Assembly: GCF_001486165.1 (NCBI RefSeq)
Contig: NZ_LN908975.1
Coordinates: 616,220 to 680,219, forward strand
Reading direction: 5' to 3'
Length of the DNA: 64,000 nucleotides
DNA from: Bittarella massiliensis (ex Durand et al. 2017)
Lineage (GTDB): Bacteria > Bacillota > Clostridia > Oscillospirales > Ruminococcaceae
Shown: positions 32,535-41,349 of the stretch, piece by piece
Numbering within the stretch: position 1 is the first letter of the stretch
Layout: every line of letters starts with the position of its first letter
Notes under the pieces: model-generated
What the model was told of the DNA's origin: nothing
The model's database searches: none
What the model saw: only the letters and a program-made list of their open reading frames with translations
Translations under genes and position numbers: made by a program

Positions 32535-33114
32535 GTTGTGGATAAAATGCCAAAAAATTATAATTTTAGAATAAATGCGGATTGGATTTAGCATAAGATT
32601 TTCTGAGAGGGTAGGCGACGAAAGGGCAAGGAGAAGGGCCCTCTTTGGGGATGGGGGACGCGAAGTGGTGCCTTGGACTGCCGGTTTGCCGGTGGCAGCG
32701 GGTGAACGGCAACCCTACAATCTCGATGCCCTTTGGGGGTGGGGCCTGGGCAGCGTCCTTTTCGGGGGAGAGGATACCATCTGTTTTACCGGTGGCTCTG
32801 GTTCAAATGCGGGGGCGTGCGGCCTTGAAGTGTTTTCTGCCGCCAAAATCGCCGCCGAGGTGCGTGGTCACACCCTGCGGGGGCGTATGGGGTATAGTCG
32901 CCTAGAGAGGGCGGGGGAGATGGTCGTGTCCTGCGGGTGTGTGTAGTGTAGTCGTCTCAGAGGGGGTGAGAGAAACCAGTCGCACCCTGCGGGGATGTGT
33001 GGGGTGTGATTGCTTCGGAGAGTAGGGGGGGAGCAGGTCGCGCTCTGCGGCGGTGTATGGGATGGAGTCGTCTAGAGGGGGCAGGGGGAGCCGGTTGCAT
33101 CCCGCTCGGGCGCG
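32535..33114. other. Gene-free stretch with dispersed repeat copy C and a 56-58-bp tandem array
   Basis: No credible gene. The first ~100 bp are AT-richer; the rest is repetitive (listed separately). Confidence 0.7.
32678..32810 (+). repeat. Dispersed ~120-bp element, copy C (decayed)
   Basis: Starts with the same 19 bases as copy A (CTGCCGGTTTGCCGGTGGC). It ends CTGTTTTACCGGTGGCTCTG against CTGTTTCACCGGCGGTTTTG in copy A, with the two ends ~103 bp apart. The middle is diverged. Confidence 0.6.
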
Positions 33115-33125
33115 TCAGTGGGCTT
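32867..33125 (+). repeat. Tandem array, 56-58-bp unit, ~4.5 copies, with CRISPR-repeat-like half
   Basis: Unit starts at 32867, 32923, 32979, 33037, 33094. The first half (GTCGCACCCTGCGGGGATGT GTGG) resembles the I-C repeat GTCGCACCCCACACGGGTATGTGG at 42825. The second half (TCGTCTAGAGGGGGCAGGGG in one copy) is also conserved between units, so these are not spacers. The last copy runs into the 3' end of the EamA gene. Confidence 0.75.
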
Positions 33126-34047
33126 CGGCCCCACCCTTGCCCTTGCCCTCGCCCTTGCCCTTGCCCTTGCCCTCGCCTTCGGCCTTGCCCCCGCCTCCGC
33201 CCAGTTCGCTGAGAAGAGAGCAGCCCAGCACCACCGCGCCCCCGACCAGCTGCCAGGGGCCGATGGTCTCCCCCAGCCAGAGGGCCGACACTCCCACTGC
33301 AACCAGGGGGTCTAGATAGCTCAAGAGGGCGGCGCTCTGGCCCGGCAGCTCCTTGAGGGCCGAGAAGTAGAGGCAGTAGGCCGCCCCGGTGTGCACCAGA
33401 CCCACCGCCAGCAGCGCCGCCCAGCCGGTGGGGTCCAGCGCGCCCAGGTGAAAGCCCCCGCTGAGGAGCTGGTAGGGCGCCAGCACCAGGATGGCCGCGG
33501 CGAACTGCACCAGGGTCCGGTCCACCCCGCTCACCGAGCGGATGCCCTTGTTGAGCAGGATCACCGCCGCGTAGAGCACGGCGGCCCCCAGTCCCAAGGC
33601 GATGCCCAGCCGGTCGTTCGCGCCTGCGCCACGGCCCTGTGTGCCGATGACCAGTGCCATCCCCCCGGTGGCCAGGAGAAAGCAGACCCCCTTGCGGGCG
33701 GTCAGCCGCTCCCGAAAGAGGAGGGCGGAGGCCAGCACCACCAGGGAGGGGGCGAAGTAGTAGCTCAAGGTCGCCACCGAGACCGAGGTGTAGCGGTAGG
33801 CGGCAAAGAGCAGGATCCAGTTCAATCCCATGGCCGCTCCGGAGAGGAGGAGCCGGGGCAGCTCCCCCTTGATCTGCGCCAGCGGGAGGGGGCGCCGCCG
33901 CACCAGCAGCACCGTCCCGATGGCGACCGTGGCGATCACCGCCCGCCAGAGGGCGATCTCCGCCGAGGGCAGGGGGATGGCCCGCACAAAGGCGCCAATG
34001 CTGCCAAAGACGGCCATCGCCGCCAACATCCTTCCCCGCGCGCCCAT
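33115..34047 (-). CDS. EamA/DMT-family exporter
   Basis: 310 residues from ATG 34047, 8 nt after GAGAGGGGG; an upstream ATG (34086) lacks a ribosome site. Ten membrane segments in two EamA repeats (GSIGAFVRAIPLPSAEIALW; LLSYLDPLVAVGVSALWLGE). Exports or imports a small metabolite; substrate not predictable. The C terminus is an odd low-complexity tail of alternating Lys/Glu-Gly pairs encoded by (CCCTTG/CCCTCG) hexamers at 33133-33200. Confidence 0.88.
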   Translation of the reverse strand: MGARGRMLAAMAVFGSIGAFVRAIPLPSAEIALWRAVIATVAIGTVLLVRRRPLPLAQIKGELPRLLLSGAAMGLNWILLFAAYRYTSVSVATLSYYFAPSLVVLASALLFRERLTARKGVCFLLATGGMALVIGTQGRGAGANDRLGIALGLGAAVLYAAVILLNKGIRSVSGVDRTLVQFAAAILVLAPYQLLSGGFHLGALDPTGWAALLAVGLVHTGAAYCLYFSALKELPGQSAALLSYLDPLVAVGVSALWLGETIGPWQLVGGAVVLGCSLLSELGGGGGKAEGEGKGKGKGEGKGKGGAEAH

Positions 34048-34162
34048 CGCTGCGCCCCCTCTCCACTGCTTGTCAGCCCCCATCATAGCGCCTACGGGTC
34101 CCTTTGTAAAGCGGGGGGCGGCAAAAAAGGGTGTGCCCCCAATCGGACCCGCCCTCTTAGGA

Positions 34163-35128
34163 TCAGTAGCCCCGCGAGAAGTCCACCAGATCGGTCAGGG
34201 GCTCCCCCTTTGCGTAGGCCTTCAGGTTTTGGCAGACCATCTCGAAGATGCGGCCGTCGCAGTTGTCCGAGAAGATGGCGTTGTGGGGGGTGATGTAGAC
34301 CCCCGGCAGGTCCCAGAGAGGGCTGTCCGCCCCCAGCGGCTCCTCCTCGAACACGTCCAGGGCCACCCCGCGGAAGTGGTGCTGTGCGGCGAGAAGGGTC
34401 AGGGCCTGGGTGTCGATGACCGAGCCGCGGGAGACGTTGACCAGGGCGCAGCCCGGCTTGGTCTTTTGCAGCAGGGGCCCGTTTAACAGGTGGTGGGTCT
34501 CGGGGGTGGCGGGCAGGGTACAGACCAGGGCGTCCGCCTGGGGGAGAAGGGCCTCCAGCTGGCCGATGGGGGAGACCTGGTCGATCCCCTCTGCCGGGCG
34601 GCCGCTGCGGCTGACTGCCAGGGTGGTGCAGCCGAAGGCCTTGCACCTCTTGGCGGTCTCGCTGGCGATGTTCCCCGCCCCCAAAAAGAGGACGGTCTTC
34701 CCCCAGAGCTCCAGGATGTCCGTCTGCACCTGCCAGCGGTGTTCCGCCTGCTGGCGCAGGAAGAGGCGGGCGTTTTTAAAGATTTCCAGCAGCTGAAAGA
34801 GGACCCACTCACTGATGGGAATCTTGGTCTGCCCCGCGTTGTGGGCCACCGCGATGCCGCGGGACTCGATTTCCCGCCGGGGCAGGTGGTCAAAGCCCAC
34901 GCTCACCAGCTGGATGAGCCGCAGCTGGGGGCAGTCGGCCAGGGAGAGGTGGGGGAAGGGGTTGTAGCCCACCAGCACCTCGGCCTCCCGGGCGGCCATG
35001 GCCAGGGGGGCCGCCGCCTCGGGGAGCCGCTTTTCGTCGATGTAGAGGACCCTGTAGCCCAGCTTCTCCACCCGGGCAAAGGCCTCATCCCCGTAGGGGA
35101 GGGTGAAGAGCACGGTCGGTTGCGACAT
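34163..35128 (-). CDS. D-isomer-specific 2-hydroxyacid dehydrogenase
   Basis: 321 residues, ATG after AAGGAG. The NAD-binding Rossmann motif is FLGAGNIAS. The signature blocks include VNVSRGSVIDTQALTLLA and the catalytic set Arg (NVSRGS), Glu (ALDVFEEEPL) and His (ITPHNA). Reduces a 2-oxoacid or oxidises a D-2-hydroxyacid. Interdomain and PIPISEWVL-like hinge are complete. Monocistronic. Confidence 0.92.
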   Translation of the reverse strand: MSQPTVLFTLPYGDEAFARVEKLGYRVLYIDEKRLPEAAAPLAMAAREAEVLVGYNPFPHLSLADCPQLRLIQLVSVGFDHLPRREIESRGIAVAHNAGQTKIPISEWVLFQLLEIFKNARLFLRQQAEHRWQVQTDILELWGKTVLFLGAGNIASETAKRCKAFGCTTLAVSRSGRPAEGIDQVSPIGQLEALLPQADALVCTLPATPETHHLLNGPLLQKTKPGCALVNVSRGSVIDTQALTLLAAQHHFRGVALDVFEEEPLGADSPLWDLPGVYITPHNAIFSDNCDGRIFEMVCQNLKAYAKGEPLTDLVDFSRGY

Positions 35129-35277
35129 GAGAAATCACTCCTTTTGCAGATAAGATGGGCAGAATGGCCGCGCCCTATGCCGGGGGGGAGGGGGTGCCCG
35201 CTGAAAGCAGGATACAAAGCGGCGCTCCCCTTTGCCGCCGCCGGGCGGTGAGGAGAGCGCCGTTGCTCAAAATGCCC

Positions 35278-36522
35278 TTAGCTGGGCAGGATATCATTGT
35301 AGATGAAGTCGTGCAGTTTTTGGGTAGTGACCGCGTCGTCAAAGGTCATGTAGTAGGTGCCGTTGATCATCTCCCCCTTGTAGTCCGAATCGGTGGGGAA
35401 GCGGGTGGTCACCATGGTGGGCTTTTGCAGGGCCAGGGGGGCGTAGCCCATCAGGGTGCCGAAGTCGAGGGAGGTCTTGGTGAGGCCCAGCAGGTCTTTG
35501 GCCAGCTGGGGGTATTTGGTGGGGTTCATGGCCAGGGCTTTGTTGAACAGCTGCATCAGGACGGTGCGCTGCCGCTCGGTCCGCTCGAAGTCGCCGTTGC
35601 CCACATAGCGGATGCGGGAGTAGGCGACCGCCTGGATGCCGTTGAGGGTCTGGGTGCCGCCATGGCTAACATGAGTAGCTGTTTTTCCTGATATTTCAGC
35701 TTGTTCATCTACTCCACCGTTGATGTAGGAGACTTCGTTGTCCTTTACGTCGATGGTCACCCCGCCGACGGCGTCCACGATCTCGGCCATGTTGGCGAAG
35801 TCCACGGTGGCGAAGTCGGTGATGTCCAGGTTGAAGTTTTCATTGAGGGTGCGAACAGCCAGCTCGGCCCCGCCGAAGGCATAGGCGTGGGTGATCTTGT
35901 CCATCCCCCGGCCGGGGATGTTGACATAGGCGTCCCGCATGATGGAGGAGAGCTTGACCTTGTTGTGGTTTTTGTCGATGGAGAGGATGATGATGGAGTC
36001 GGAGCGGGTGCCCTTGTCCAGGAGGCCGTTGCGGCTGTCGATGCCGAAGAGGGCGATGTTCTTGACGTTTTTGTCGATCACCGAGTCAAAGCCCAGCTCG
36101 GCCTCGTTGAGCTCCACCGGGTCGTAGCTGCCGGCGATGTCCATCAGGATGTAGGCGGCGGTGCCCCCTGCGATCCCCAGTACCACCAGCACGGGGATGA
36201 GGATCTTGACCCAGAGCTTCATCTTTTTCTTGCCGTTTTTTTTCCGTTTCGGCTCCTTTTTGCCCATGGTGGACGCCTCCCTTCTATCTCTGTCCGCTTC
36301 CTGCCTTTGCTCTCGCCTCGGCCCCTGGCCGGCTGCGCGGCGGGGGGCGGCGCTCTTTTTCTCCTCGCCCTTGCCGGCGCCGGAGAGGACCTCGTCCTCC
36401 TCCAACAGGTTGGGGGAGTGGGGGCGAGGGGCGGGCCGGGCCGGGATGTCCCGCCCCGGCTTGGGGATGTCGTCTAGGTCCAAGATATTAAACGGATCGT
36501 CTCCGCGAATGGGTTTTGCCAT
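35278..36522 (-). CDS. LytR-CpsA-Psr (LCP) family wall-polymer transferase
   Basis: 414 residues. A ~95-residue Arg/Lys/Pro-rich cytoplasmic tail is followed by one membrane segment (WVKILIPVLVVLGIAGGTAA) and the extracellular LCP domain. It contains IALFGIDSRNG, GTRSDSIIILSIDKNHNKVK, SIMRDAYVNIPG and YSRIRYVGNGDFERTERQ, with the Arg/Asp residues that bind polyprenyl pyrophosphate. Attaches teichoic-acid-like or capsular polymers to peptidoglycan. About 55 bp encoding VDEQAEISGKTATHV are strikingly AT-rich compared with the rest. Confidence 0.93.
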   Translation of the reverse strand: MAKPIRGDDPFNILDLDDIPKPGRDIPARPAPRPHSPNLLEEDEVLSGAGKGEEKKSAAPRRAAGQGPRREQRQEADRDRREASTMGKKEPKRKKNGKKKMKLWVKILIPVLVVLGIAGGTAAYILMDIAGSYDPVELNEAELGFDSVIDKNVKNIALFGIDSRNGLLDKGTRSDSIIILSIDKNHNKVKLSSIMRDAYVNIPGRGMDKITHAYAFGGAELAVRTLNENFNLDITDFATVDFANMAEIVDAVGGVTIDVKDNEVSYINGGVDEQAEISGKTATHVSHGGTQTLNGIQAVAYSRIRYVGNGDFERTERQRTVLMQLFNKALAMNPTKYPQLAKDLLGLTKTSLDFGTLMGYAPLALQKPTMVTTRFPTDSDYKGEMINGTYYMTFDDAVTTQKLHDFIYNDILPS

Positions 36523-36745
36523 CTGCTGTACCTCCTTGTGTGCGCGATACAGGGTTTACACATGGCAACTAGTATACGACATTTTCTGCAAAAAGGCAAA
36601 CGGCGGCCCGGCCGTTTTTATGAAGGTTCTCTTAACAATCGCCGGCGGTGGGGAATGGACAGCCCCGCCGCCCCTGTGGTAAGATAGGGGTCAGAAAAGC
36701 GCAGCCGGCCCGGGTCGTGGGGCCGGGAGAGAGGGAGGGACACCG

Positions 36746-37438
36746 ATGTACGAAAAGTTGGGCGATTGGAGCCAGGTGTTGAAGGAGGAGTTTGCCAAGC
36801 CCTATTTTGGAGAACTTGTGCGGCGGGTGCGGCAGGAGTACCGCACCGCCACCGTCTACCCGCCGCAGGGGAGCGTCTTTCGCGCCTTTTTGATGACCCC
36901 CTACCAGCGGGTGCGGGTGGTCTTGCTGGGGCAGGACCCCTATCATGGCCCGGGCCAGGCCATGGGGATGAGCTTCTCGGTCCCCCCCGGCGTGCCGCTG
37001 CCCCCGTCTTTGCAAAACATCTATCAGGAGCTCTGGAACGACCTGGACATCCCCCCCTCGACCAGCGGTTACCTGGGCCCCTGGGCAGAGCAGGGGGTCT
37101 TCCTCTTGAACAGCAGCCTCACCGTGCGCAGGGGGCAGGCGGGGTCCCACCGGGCCCTGGGCTGGCAGCAGTTCACCGACGCGGTGATCGAAAAGCTGGG
37201 GGAGAGGGAGGCGCCCATGGTCTTTCTGCTCTGGGGGGCCGACGCCCGCTCCAAGGTGCCCCTCATCAAGGGGCCCCAGCACCTGATCCTGCAGGCCCCC
37301 CACCCCAGCCCCCTCTCGGCCTTCCGGGGATTTTTCGGCTGCCGCCACTTCTCCAAGGCCAACGCCTTTTTGCAGCAGCACTACGGCCAGGGCATCGACT
37401 GGGACCTCTCCCACCCGCCCCAGGAGCCGGCGCGGTGA
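36746..37438 (+). CDS. ung: Uracil-DNA glycosylase, family 1
   Basis: Removes uracil from DNA. 230 residues, ATG after GAGGGAGGG. The catalytic water-activating loop is LLGQDPYHGPGQA (Asp64, His67). Also seen are FLLNSSLTVRRGQAGSH and the Leu-intercalation loop HPSPLSAFRGFFGCRHFS. All family residues are present. Monocistronic, TGGACA/TAAGAT promoter-like words upstream and a strong terminator downstream. Confidence 0.97.
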   Translation: MYEKLGDWSQVLKEEFAKPYFGELVRRVRQEYRTATVYPPQGSVFRAFLMTPYQRVRVVLLGQDPYHGPGQAMGMSFSVPPGVPLPPSLQNIYQELWNDLDIPPSTSGYLGPWAEQGVFLLNSSLTVRRGQAGSHRALGWQQFTDAVIEKLGEREAPMVFLLWGADARSKVPLIKGPQHLILQAPHPSPLSAFRGFFGCRHFSKANAFLQQHYGQGIDWDLSHPPQEPAR

Positions 37439-37460
37439 GCGGCGGTAAGACCCGCCCTTT

Positions 37461-37496
37461 AAAAGGACCCCGCCCCCATGGGCGGGGTCCTTTTTT
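37461..37496 (+). terminator. Terminator of ung
   Basis: AAAAGGACCCCGCCC / complement stem with CCAT loop and T6. Confidence 0.92.
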
Positions 37497-37963
37497 ATAC
37501 CTGTTTGCGGGGAAGGACGGGGGACGGTGCGGCGATGCGCGAAGTTGCCGCGGCCGTTTGGGGAGCGTGCAGTCCGGCTGTGGGCGGCAGGGAGGCGTGG
37601 GGTAAAAAAGAAAAAAGATGGCCCCCCCTTGGCTGCGGTACAGGGTGCGCGAGAGGCCGGGAAGGGCTGGCGGGGTGTCCGGCGCCGGTCGCTTCCCCCA
37701 GCCCTTCCTCCCGAGGCGGCATATCGCCTGTGGAGACACCTGTTCACCCCTTTCTCTGTGGCGCTTGAGAGGTTGCCGCAGATCGGGCGGTCCTTTCTAT
37801 CTCCGCCTTCTTTAAGGTGGGCCGCGGCGGGGCAATCAGCGCGACCTTGCAGTCCTCTCTGTGCTGGCGAAGGGGCACTGGGGAGGCTTCGGCGGGGAGT
37901 GCCTGCCGGGATGGGAGGGAGGTTGGATGGACGCCTTTTCAAAAAATGATTTTTGCCCAGAGG
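37497..37963. other. Gene-free stretch
   Basis: Overlapping open frames here encode only low-complexity Arg/Gly/Pro. I see no repeat, RNA or protein signature. Confidence 0.5.
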
Positions 37964-37992
37964 TTGACAGACGATCCACAAGGGTGTATTAT
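37964..37992 (+). promoter_or_regulatory. Promoter of the GntR-ABC operon
   Basis: TTGACA (37964-37969), 17-bp spacer, TATTAT (37987-37992). Confidence 0.85.
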
Positions 37993-38013
37993 TGTATTAA
38001 CGACTTAGTACAA
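37992..38013 (+). promoter_or_regulatory. Operator palindrome at the start site
   Basis: TTGTATTAA-CGAC-TTAGTACAA, a 9-bp inverted repeat with one mismatch overlapping the transcription start; fits autoregulation by the YtrA-type GntR protein encoded directly downstream. Confidence 0.7.
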
Positions 38014-38042
38014 TGGTACAATGGGTGGAAAGGAGCGGGGAT

Positions 38043-38408
38043 ATGTGGAAAATCGAGAGTGACCGGCCGATCTACCTGCAGCTGGTGGAGACCTTACAGC
38101 AGCAGATCCTGACCGGCGTCTACCCGCCGGGGGGCAAGCTCCCCTCGGTGCGGGACCTGGCCGCCGAGGCGGCGGTCAACCCCAACACCATGCAAAAGGC
38201 CCTGGGGGAGTTGGAGCGGCTGGGTCTGGTATACGCCCAGCGCACAGCAGGCCGGTTCATCACCGACGACAGAGAGAGGCTGGAACAGATGAAAGAGCAG
38301 TTGGCCGCCGAGCAGGTGCAGATATTTTTGAAGAAGATGAGTGAGATGGGCCTTTCCCGGCAGGACGTCATCGCCCTGTTGGAGCGGGCGGAAAAGGAGA
38401 TGGAGTGA
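38043..38408 (+). CDS. GntR-family regulator, YtrA subfamily
   Basis: 121 residues from ATG 38043 (AAAGGAG upstream). Winged helix PIYLQLVETLQQQILTGVYP then KLPSVRDLAAEAAVNPNTMQ, followed by only a short C-terminal helical dimerisation tail with no ligand domain, as in YtrA. Such regulators sit first in ABC operons and repress them until cell-wall stress. Translationally near-coupled to the ATPase gene. Confidence 0.92.
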   Translation: MWKIESDRPIYLQLVETLQQQILTGVYPPGGKLPSVRDLAAEAAVNPNTMQKALGELERLGLVYAQRTAGRFITDDRERLEQMKEQLAAEQVQIFLKKMSEMGLSRQDVIALLERAEKEME

Positions 38409-38409
38409 G

Positions 38410-39114
38410 ATGAACAGAGACGCCATTATCAGCTGTCAGGGGCTGCAAAAGCGCTACAGCTACAAGCTGGCCCTCAACGGGCTGACCCTGGAGATCCCCC
38501 GGGGGAAGATCGTGGGGCTTTTGGGGCCCAACGGCAGCGGCAAGACCACCTTTATCAAACTGGTCAGCGGGCTGTTGACCCCCACCGCCGGGGAACTGCT
38601 GGTGGGGGGACACCGCCCGGGGGTGGAGAGCAAGCGGATCGTCTCCTACCTGCCCGAGCGCACCTACCTCAACGACTGGATGCGGGTGGAGGGCATTCTG
38701 GAGATGTTCTCCGACTTCTACCCCGACTTCAACGAGGCCAAGGCGCGGGATATGCTGGCCCGCCTGGGCATCAACCTCAAAGACAAGCTCAAGACCATGT
38801 CCAAGGGCACCAAGGAGAAGGTGCAGCTGATTTTGGTCATGAGCCGGGAGGCGGAGCTCTACCTGCTGGATGAGCCCATCGGCGGGGTGGACCCCGCTGC
38901 CCGGGACTACATCCTCGACACCATCATCTCGAACTACAGCGAGAACGCCACCGTCCTCATCTCCACCCACCTGATCTCGGACATTGAAAAGGTGCTCGAC
39001 GAGGTGGTCTTCATCAAAAACGGCCAGATGGTCCTGCAGTCCTCGGTGGACGACATCCGCGCGAGCTGGGGCATATCGGTGGACCAGCTGTTCAGGGAGG
39101 AATTCAGATGTTAG
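38410..39114 (+). CDS. ABC transporter ATPase
   Basis: 234 residues. Walker A is GLLGPNGSGKTTFIK and Walker B is LYLLDEPIGGVDPAARDYI, with H-loop STHLIS. The signature motif is degenerate (MSKGTKEKVQLIL instead of LSGGQ), common in the YtrB/EcsA-like exporters linked to GntR regulators. Overlaps the permease gene by 7 bp. Confidence 0.94.
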   Translation: MNRDAIISCQGLQKRYSYKLALNGLTLEIPRGKIVGLLGPNGSGKTTFIKLVSGLLTPTAGELLVGGHRPGVESKRIVSYLPERTYLNDWMRVEGILEMFSDFYPDFNEAKARDMLARLGINLKDKLKTMSKGTKEKVQLILVMSREAELYLLDEPIGGVDPAARDYILDTIISNYSENATVLISTHLISDIEKVLDEVVFIKNGQMVLQSSVDDIRASWGISVDQLFREEFRC

Positions 39115-39911
39115 GGAAACTGATCAAATACGAGTTCAAGGCCACCGGGCGGCTGTTGCTGCCGGTGTACGGGGCGCTGCTGCTCATGGGCGGGGTGGTC
39201 AACCTGGGGCTGACGCTGCAGGGCAAGCTGCCGGTGCTCAAATTCGCCCAGGGGGTCCTCATCTTCGCCTATGTGGCCCTGATGGTGGCGGCCTTCGCCC
39301 TCTCCTTCTTTGTGGTGATCTCCCGCTTTTACAAAAACCTCATCTGCGACGAGGGCTACCTGATGTTCACCCTGCCGGTCAAGGCCGGCACCCACCTGCT
39401 GGCGAAGACGGTGGTCTCCACCGTCTGGAGCGTGGGCACCTGTCTGGCGGCGGTGGGCTCCCTGCTGCTGATGGGGGCCGGGCACGGCATCATCAGCCAG
39501 CTGCCCGACGTGCTGCGGGCGGCCAATGTGGCCATGAAGGGCGAACTGGGGATGGGGATGAGCGAACTCCTCCTCTGGACCCTCTTCACGGTCCTGGTCT
39601 CGCTGGTGGTGACAAACCTCATGTGCTACCTCTCCATCTCCATCGGGCAGTTTGGGCGGGGCCACCGGATCCTCACCTCGGTGGGGGCCTATCTGGTCCT
39701 CAACGTGGTGATCCAGAGCATCTCCACCGTGGCGCTGCTCGTCGCCTGCCTCTTCACCGGGCTGGACTTCTTCGGCGACGTTCCCCTGGGGCAGATGGCC
39801 GGCTTCCTGCGGATGGTCTTCGCCCTCTCCATCGGCCTCAACGTCTTTTTCGGTGGCTGCTTCTACGCGGGCTCCAACTTCATCCTCTCCAGAAAGCTCA
39901 ATCTGGAGTAG
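39108..39911 (+). CDS. ABC-2-type permease
   Basis: 267 residues with six membrane segments. The start LGKLIKYEFKATGRLLLPVY is typical of ABC-2 permeases working with YtrB-like ATPases. Probably exports a peptide, antibiotic or wall-active compound; substrate unknown. Third gene of the operon. Confidence 0.88.
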   Translation: MLGKLIKYEFKATGRLLLPVYGALLLMGGVVNLGLTLQGKLPVLKFAQGVLIFAYVALMVAAFALSFFVVISRFYKNLICDEGYLMFTLPVKAGTHLLAKTVVSTVWSVGTCLAAVGSLLLMGAGHGIISQLPDVLRAANVAMKGELGMGMSELLLWTLFTVLVSLVVTNLMCYLSISIGQFGRGHRILTSVGAYLVLNVVIQSISTVALLVACLFTGLDFFGDVPLGQMAGFLRMVFALSIGLNVFFGGCFYAGSNFILSRKLNLE

Positions 39912-39947
39912 GACATCGGGATACAGCGGAGAGAGGAGGGGATCCCC

Positions 39948-40139
39948 CTGAAGCGGATACAGTTGTCGGCCCTGCGCCGGCTGACCCGGTTGCTGGCCGC
40001 CCTGGCGGGCGCCGCCGGGCTGGTGCTGGGCATCTGGGCCCTGCTTTCGGCCCGGGTCTCGGCGGGGGGACTGCTCCTCTGCGCCCTGGCCTGCGGGGTG
40101 ATGTTGGCCCCCAACCTGGCCCTCATGGGGCGAAAATAA
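39948..40139 (+). CDS. Possible small membrane protein (CTG start)
   Basis: A 63-codon frame following the permease, from a CTG at 39948 placed 6 nt after GAGGAGGGG (the next candidate is TTG at 39960). Two hydrophobic segments (LLAALAGAAGLVLGIWALLS; LLLCALACGVMLAPNLAL) and basic ends. The ribosome site, the frame and the position just before the operon terminator argue for translation, but the non-ATG start keeps this tentative. Confidence 0.5.
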   Translation: MKRIQLSALRRLTRLLAALAGAAGLVLGIWALLSARVSAGGLLLCALACGVMLAPNLALMGRK

Positions 40140-40164
40140 GGGGAGTGTTTTCCCCGCAATCGGC

Positions 40165-40196
40165 AAAGACCGGTCCTCTCTGGGGGCCGGTCTTTG
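40165..40196 (+). terminator. Terminator of the GntR-ABC operon
   Basis: AAAGACCGG / CCGGTCTTT stem with short T-tract. Confidence 0.7.
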
Positions 40197-40256
40197 TGCT
40201 GGGGCGGGCGGGGGTTGCCCCCAGGGCCGCGGGGGGCGGCGGACGGGCGGGGGACT

Positions 40257-40292
40257 GAAAAGCGCCCCCGCCCACAGGGGGCGAAGGCGCTT
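40257..40292 (-). terminator. Terminator of the binding-protein gene
   Basis: Minus strand AGCGCC...GGCGCT stem with inner pairs and TTTTC. Confidence 0.7.
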
Positions 40293-40311
40293 GGGAGAGG
40301 CGGGGAGGGGG

Positions 40312-41349
40312 TCAGCCGTTTGCCTTGGCGGCCTCGGCGAAGGTGTTGTTGACCAGGTTGTCGTAGTCGGCCTTCTGCTTGAGTTCGCCCGCTTCGGTCA
40401 TCACGTCCTGCAGCCGCTCAAAGGACTCCCGCTCCATCACCGGGTCGGTGGACCAGGCGTCGATGTCCTTGTAGCGCTGCACCACGGTGGTCAAAAGCTC
40501 CACGTCGGTGTCGGCAAAGGAGGGGGCGATGGCCTCGGCCACCTCTTTGGCGCTGTGGCTCTGCACCCACTGCTGGCCTTTGTAGACGGCGTTGGTGAAC
40601 CGCTGCACCAGGTCGGGGTTTTTCTCGATGAAGTCCTTGCTGGCAAAGTAGGCGGTGTAGGGGATCTCGCCGCTCTCCTCGCCGATGGAGGCCACGATGT
40701 AGCCGCGGCCCTCCTTCTCCAACATGGAGGCGGTGGGCTCGAAGAGGGCGACATAGTCGCCGTTGCCGCCGGTGAAGGCGCCGGCCATGGCCGAGAACTG
40801 GATGCTGTCGTCCAGCGTCAGGTCGGTGCCGGGGATGAGGCCGTTCTGGCGCAGGACATGGCCCAGGGTCATGTAGGGGACGCCGCCCTTGCGGCCGGGC
40901 AGCAGCGTGGTGCCCTTGAGTTTGGACCAGCTGAAGTTGTCGTCCTTCTCCCGGCCCACCAGGAAGGAGCCGTCCCGCTTGGTCAGCTGGGCGAAGATCT
41001 GGCTGTAATTTTCCTTGCCCTCGTTGTAGATGTAGATGGCGGCTTCCGGCCCGCCGAAGCCGACGTCGATGGAGCCGGAGAGGACGCCGGTCATCACCTT
41101 GTCGGTGCCCTGGCCGACCGACAGGTCGATGTCGATGCCCTCCTCCTCGAAGAAGCCCAGGTTGATGGCGGCGTACTGGGGGGCGTAGAAGACCGAGTGG
41201 GTGACCTCGTTGACGGTGACCTTGGTCAGGGCCTTGTCGCCCTCGCCCTTCTTCTCGCCGCAGCCGGTGAAGGCGCCCAGCGCCAGGGCGGCCGCCAGGG
41301 TGCCCGCGGCCAGGCGGGCGGTGCGGGTTTGCCAGCTTTTTTTCTGCAT
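40312..41349 (-). CDS. SsuA/ThiY-type (NMT1-like) substrate-binding lipoprotein
   Basis: 345 residues. The N-terminal MQKKSWQTRT... stretch ends in a signal peptide with lipobox FTGC (Cys30), then KVTVNEVTHSVFYAPQYAAI and LGFFEEEGIDIDL, the NMT1/SsuA fold. Binds an organosulfonate, pyrimidine precursor, nitrate or similar small ligand. The partner permease and ATPase genes lie 3.4 kb away at 44731-46307 in the same orientation, so an ancestral ATPase-permease-binding-protein operon seems split by the island between. Confidence 0.85.
   Translation of the reverse strand: MQKKSWQTRTARLAAGTLAAALALGAFTGCGEKKGEGDKALTKVTVNEVTHSVFYAPQYAAINLGFFEEEGIDIDLSVGQGTDKVMTGVLSGSIDVGFGGPEAAIYIYNEGKENYSQIFAQLTKRDGSFLVGREKDDNFSWSKLKGTTLLPGRKGGVPYMTLGHVLRQNGLIPGTDLTLDDSIQFSAMAGAFTGGNGDYVALFEPTASMLEKEGRGYIVASIGEESGEIPYTAYFASKDFIEKNPDLVQRFTNAVYKGQQWVQSHSAKEVAEAIAPSFADTDVELLTTVVQRYKDIDAWSTDPVMERESFERLQDVMTEAGELKQKADYDNLVNNTFAEAAKANG

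Noticed and set aside
32780..32830. tRNA-like GGTTCAAATGC word
   Set aside because: No acceptor or anticodon arms around it; it belongs to the decayed dispersed element.
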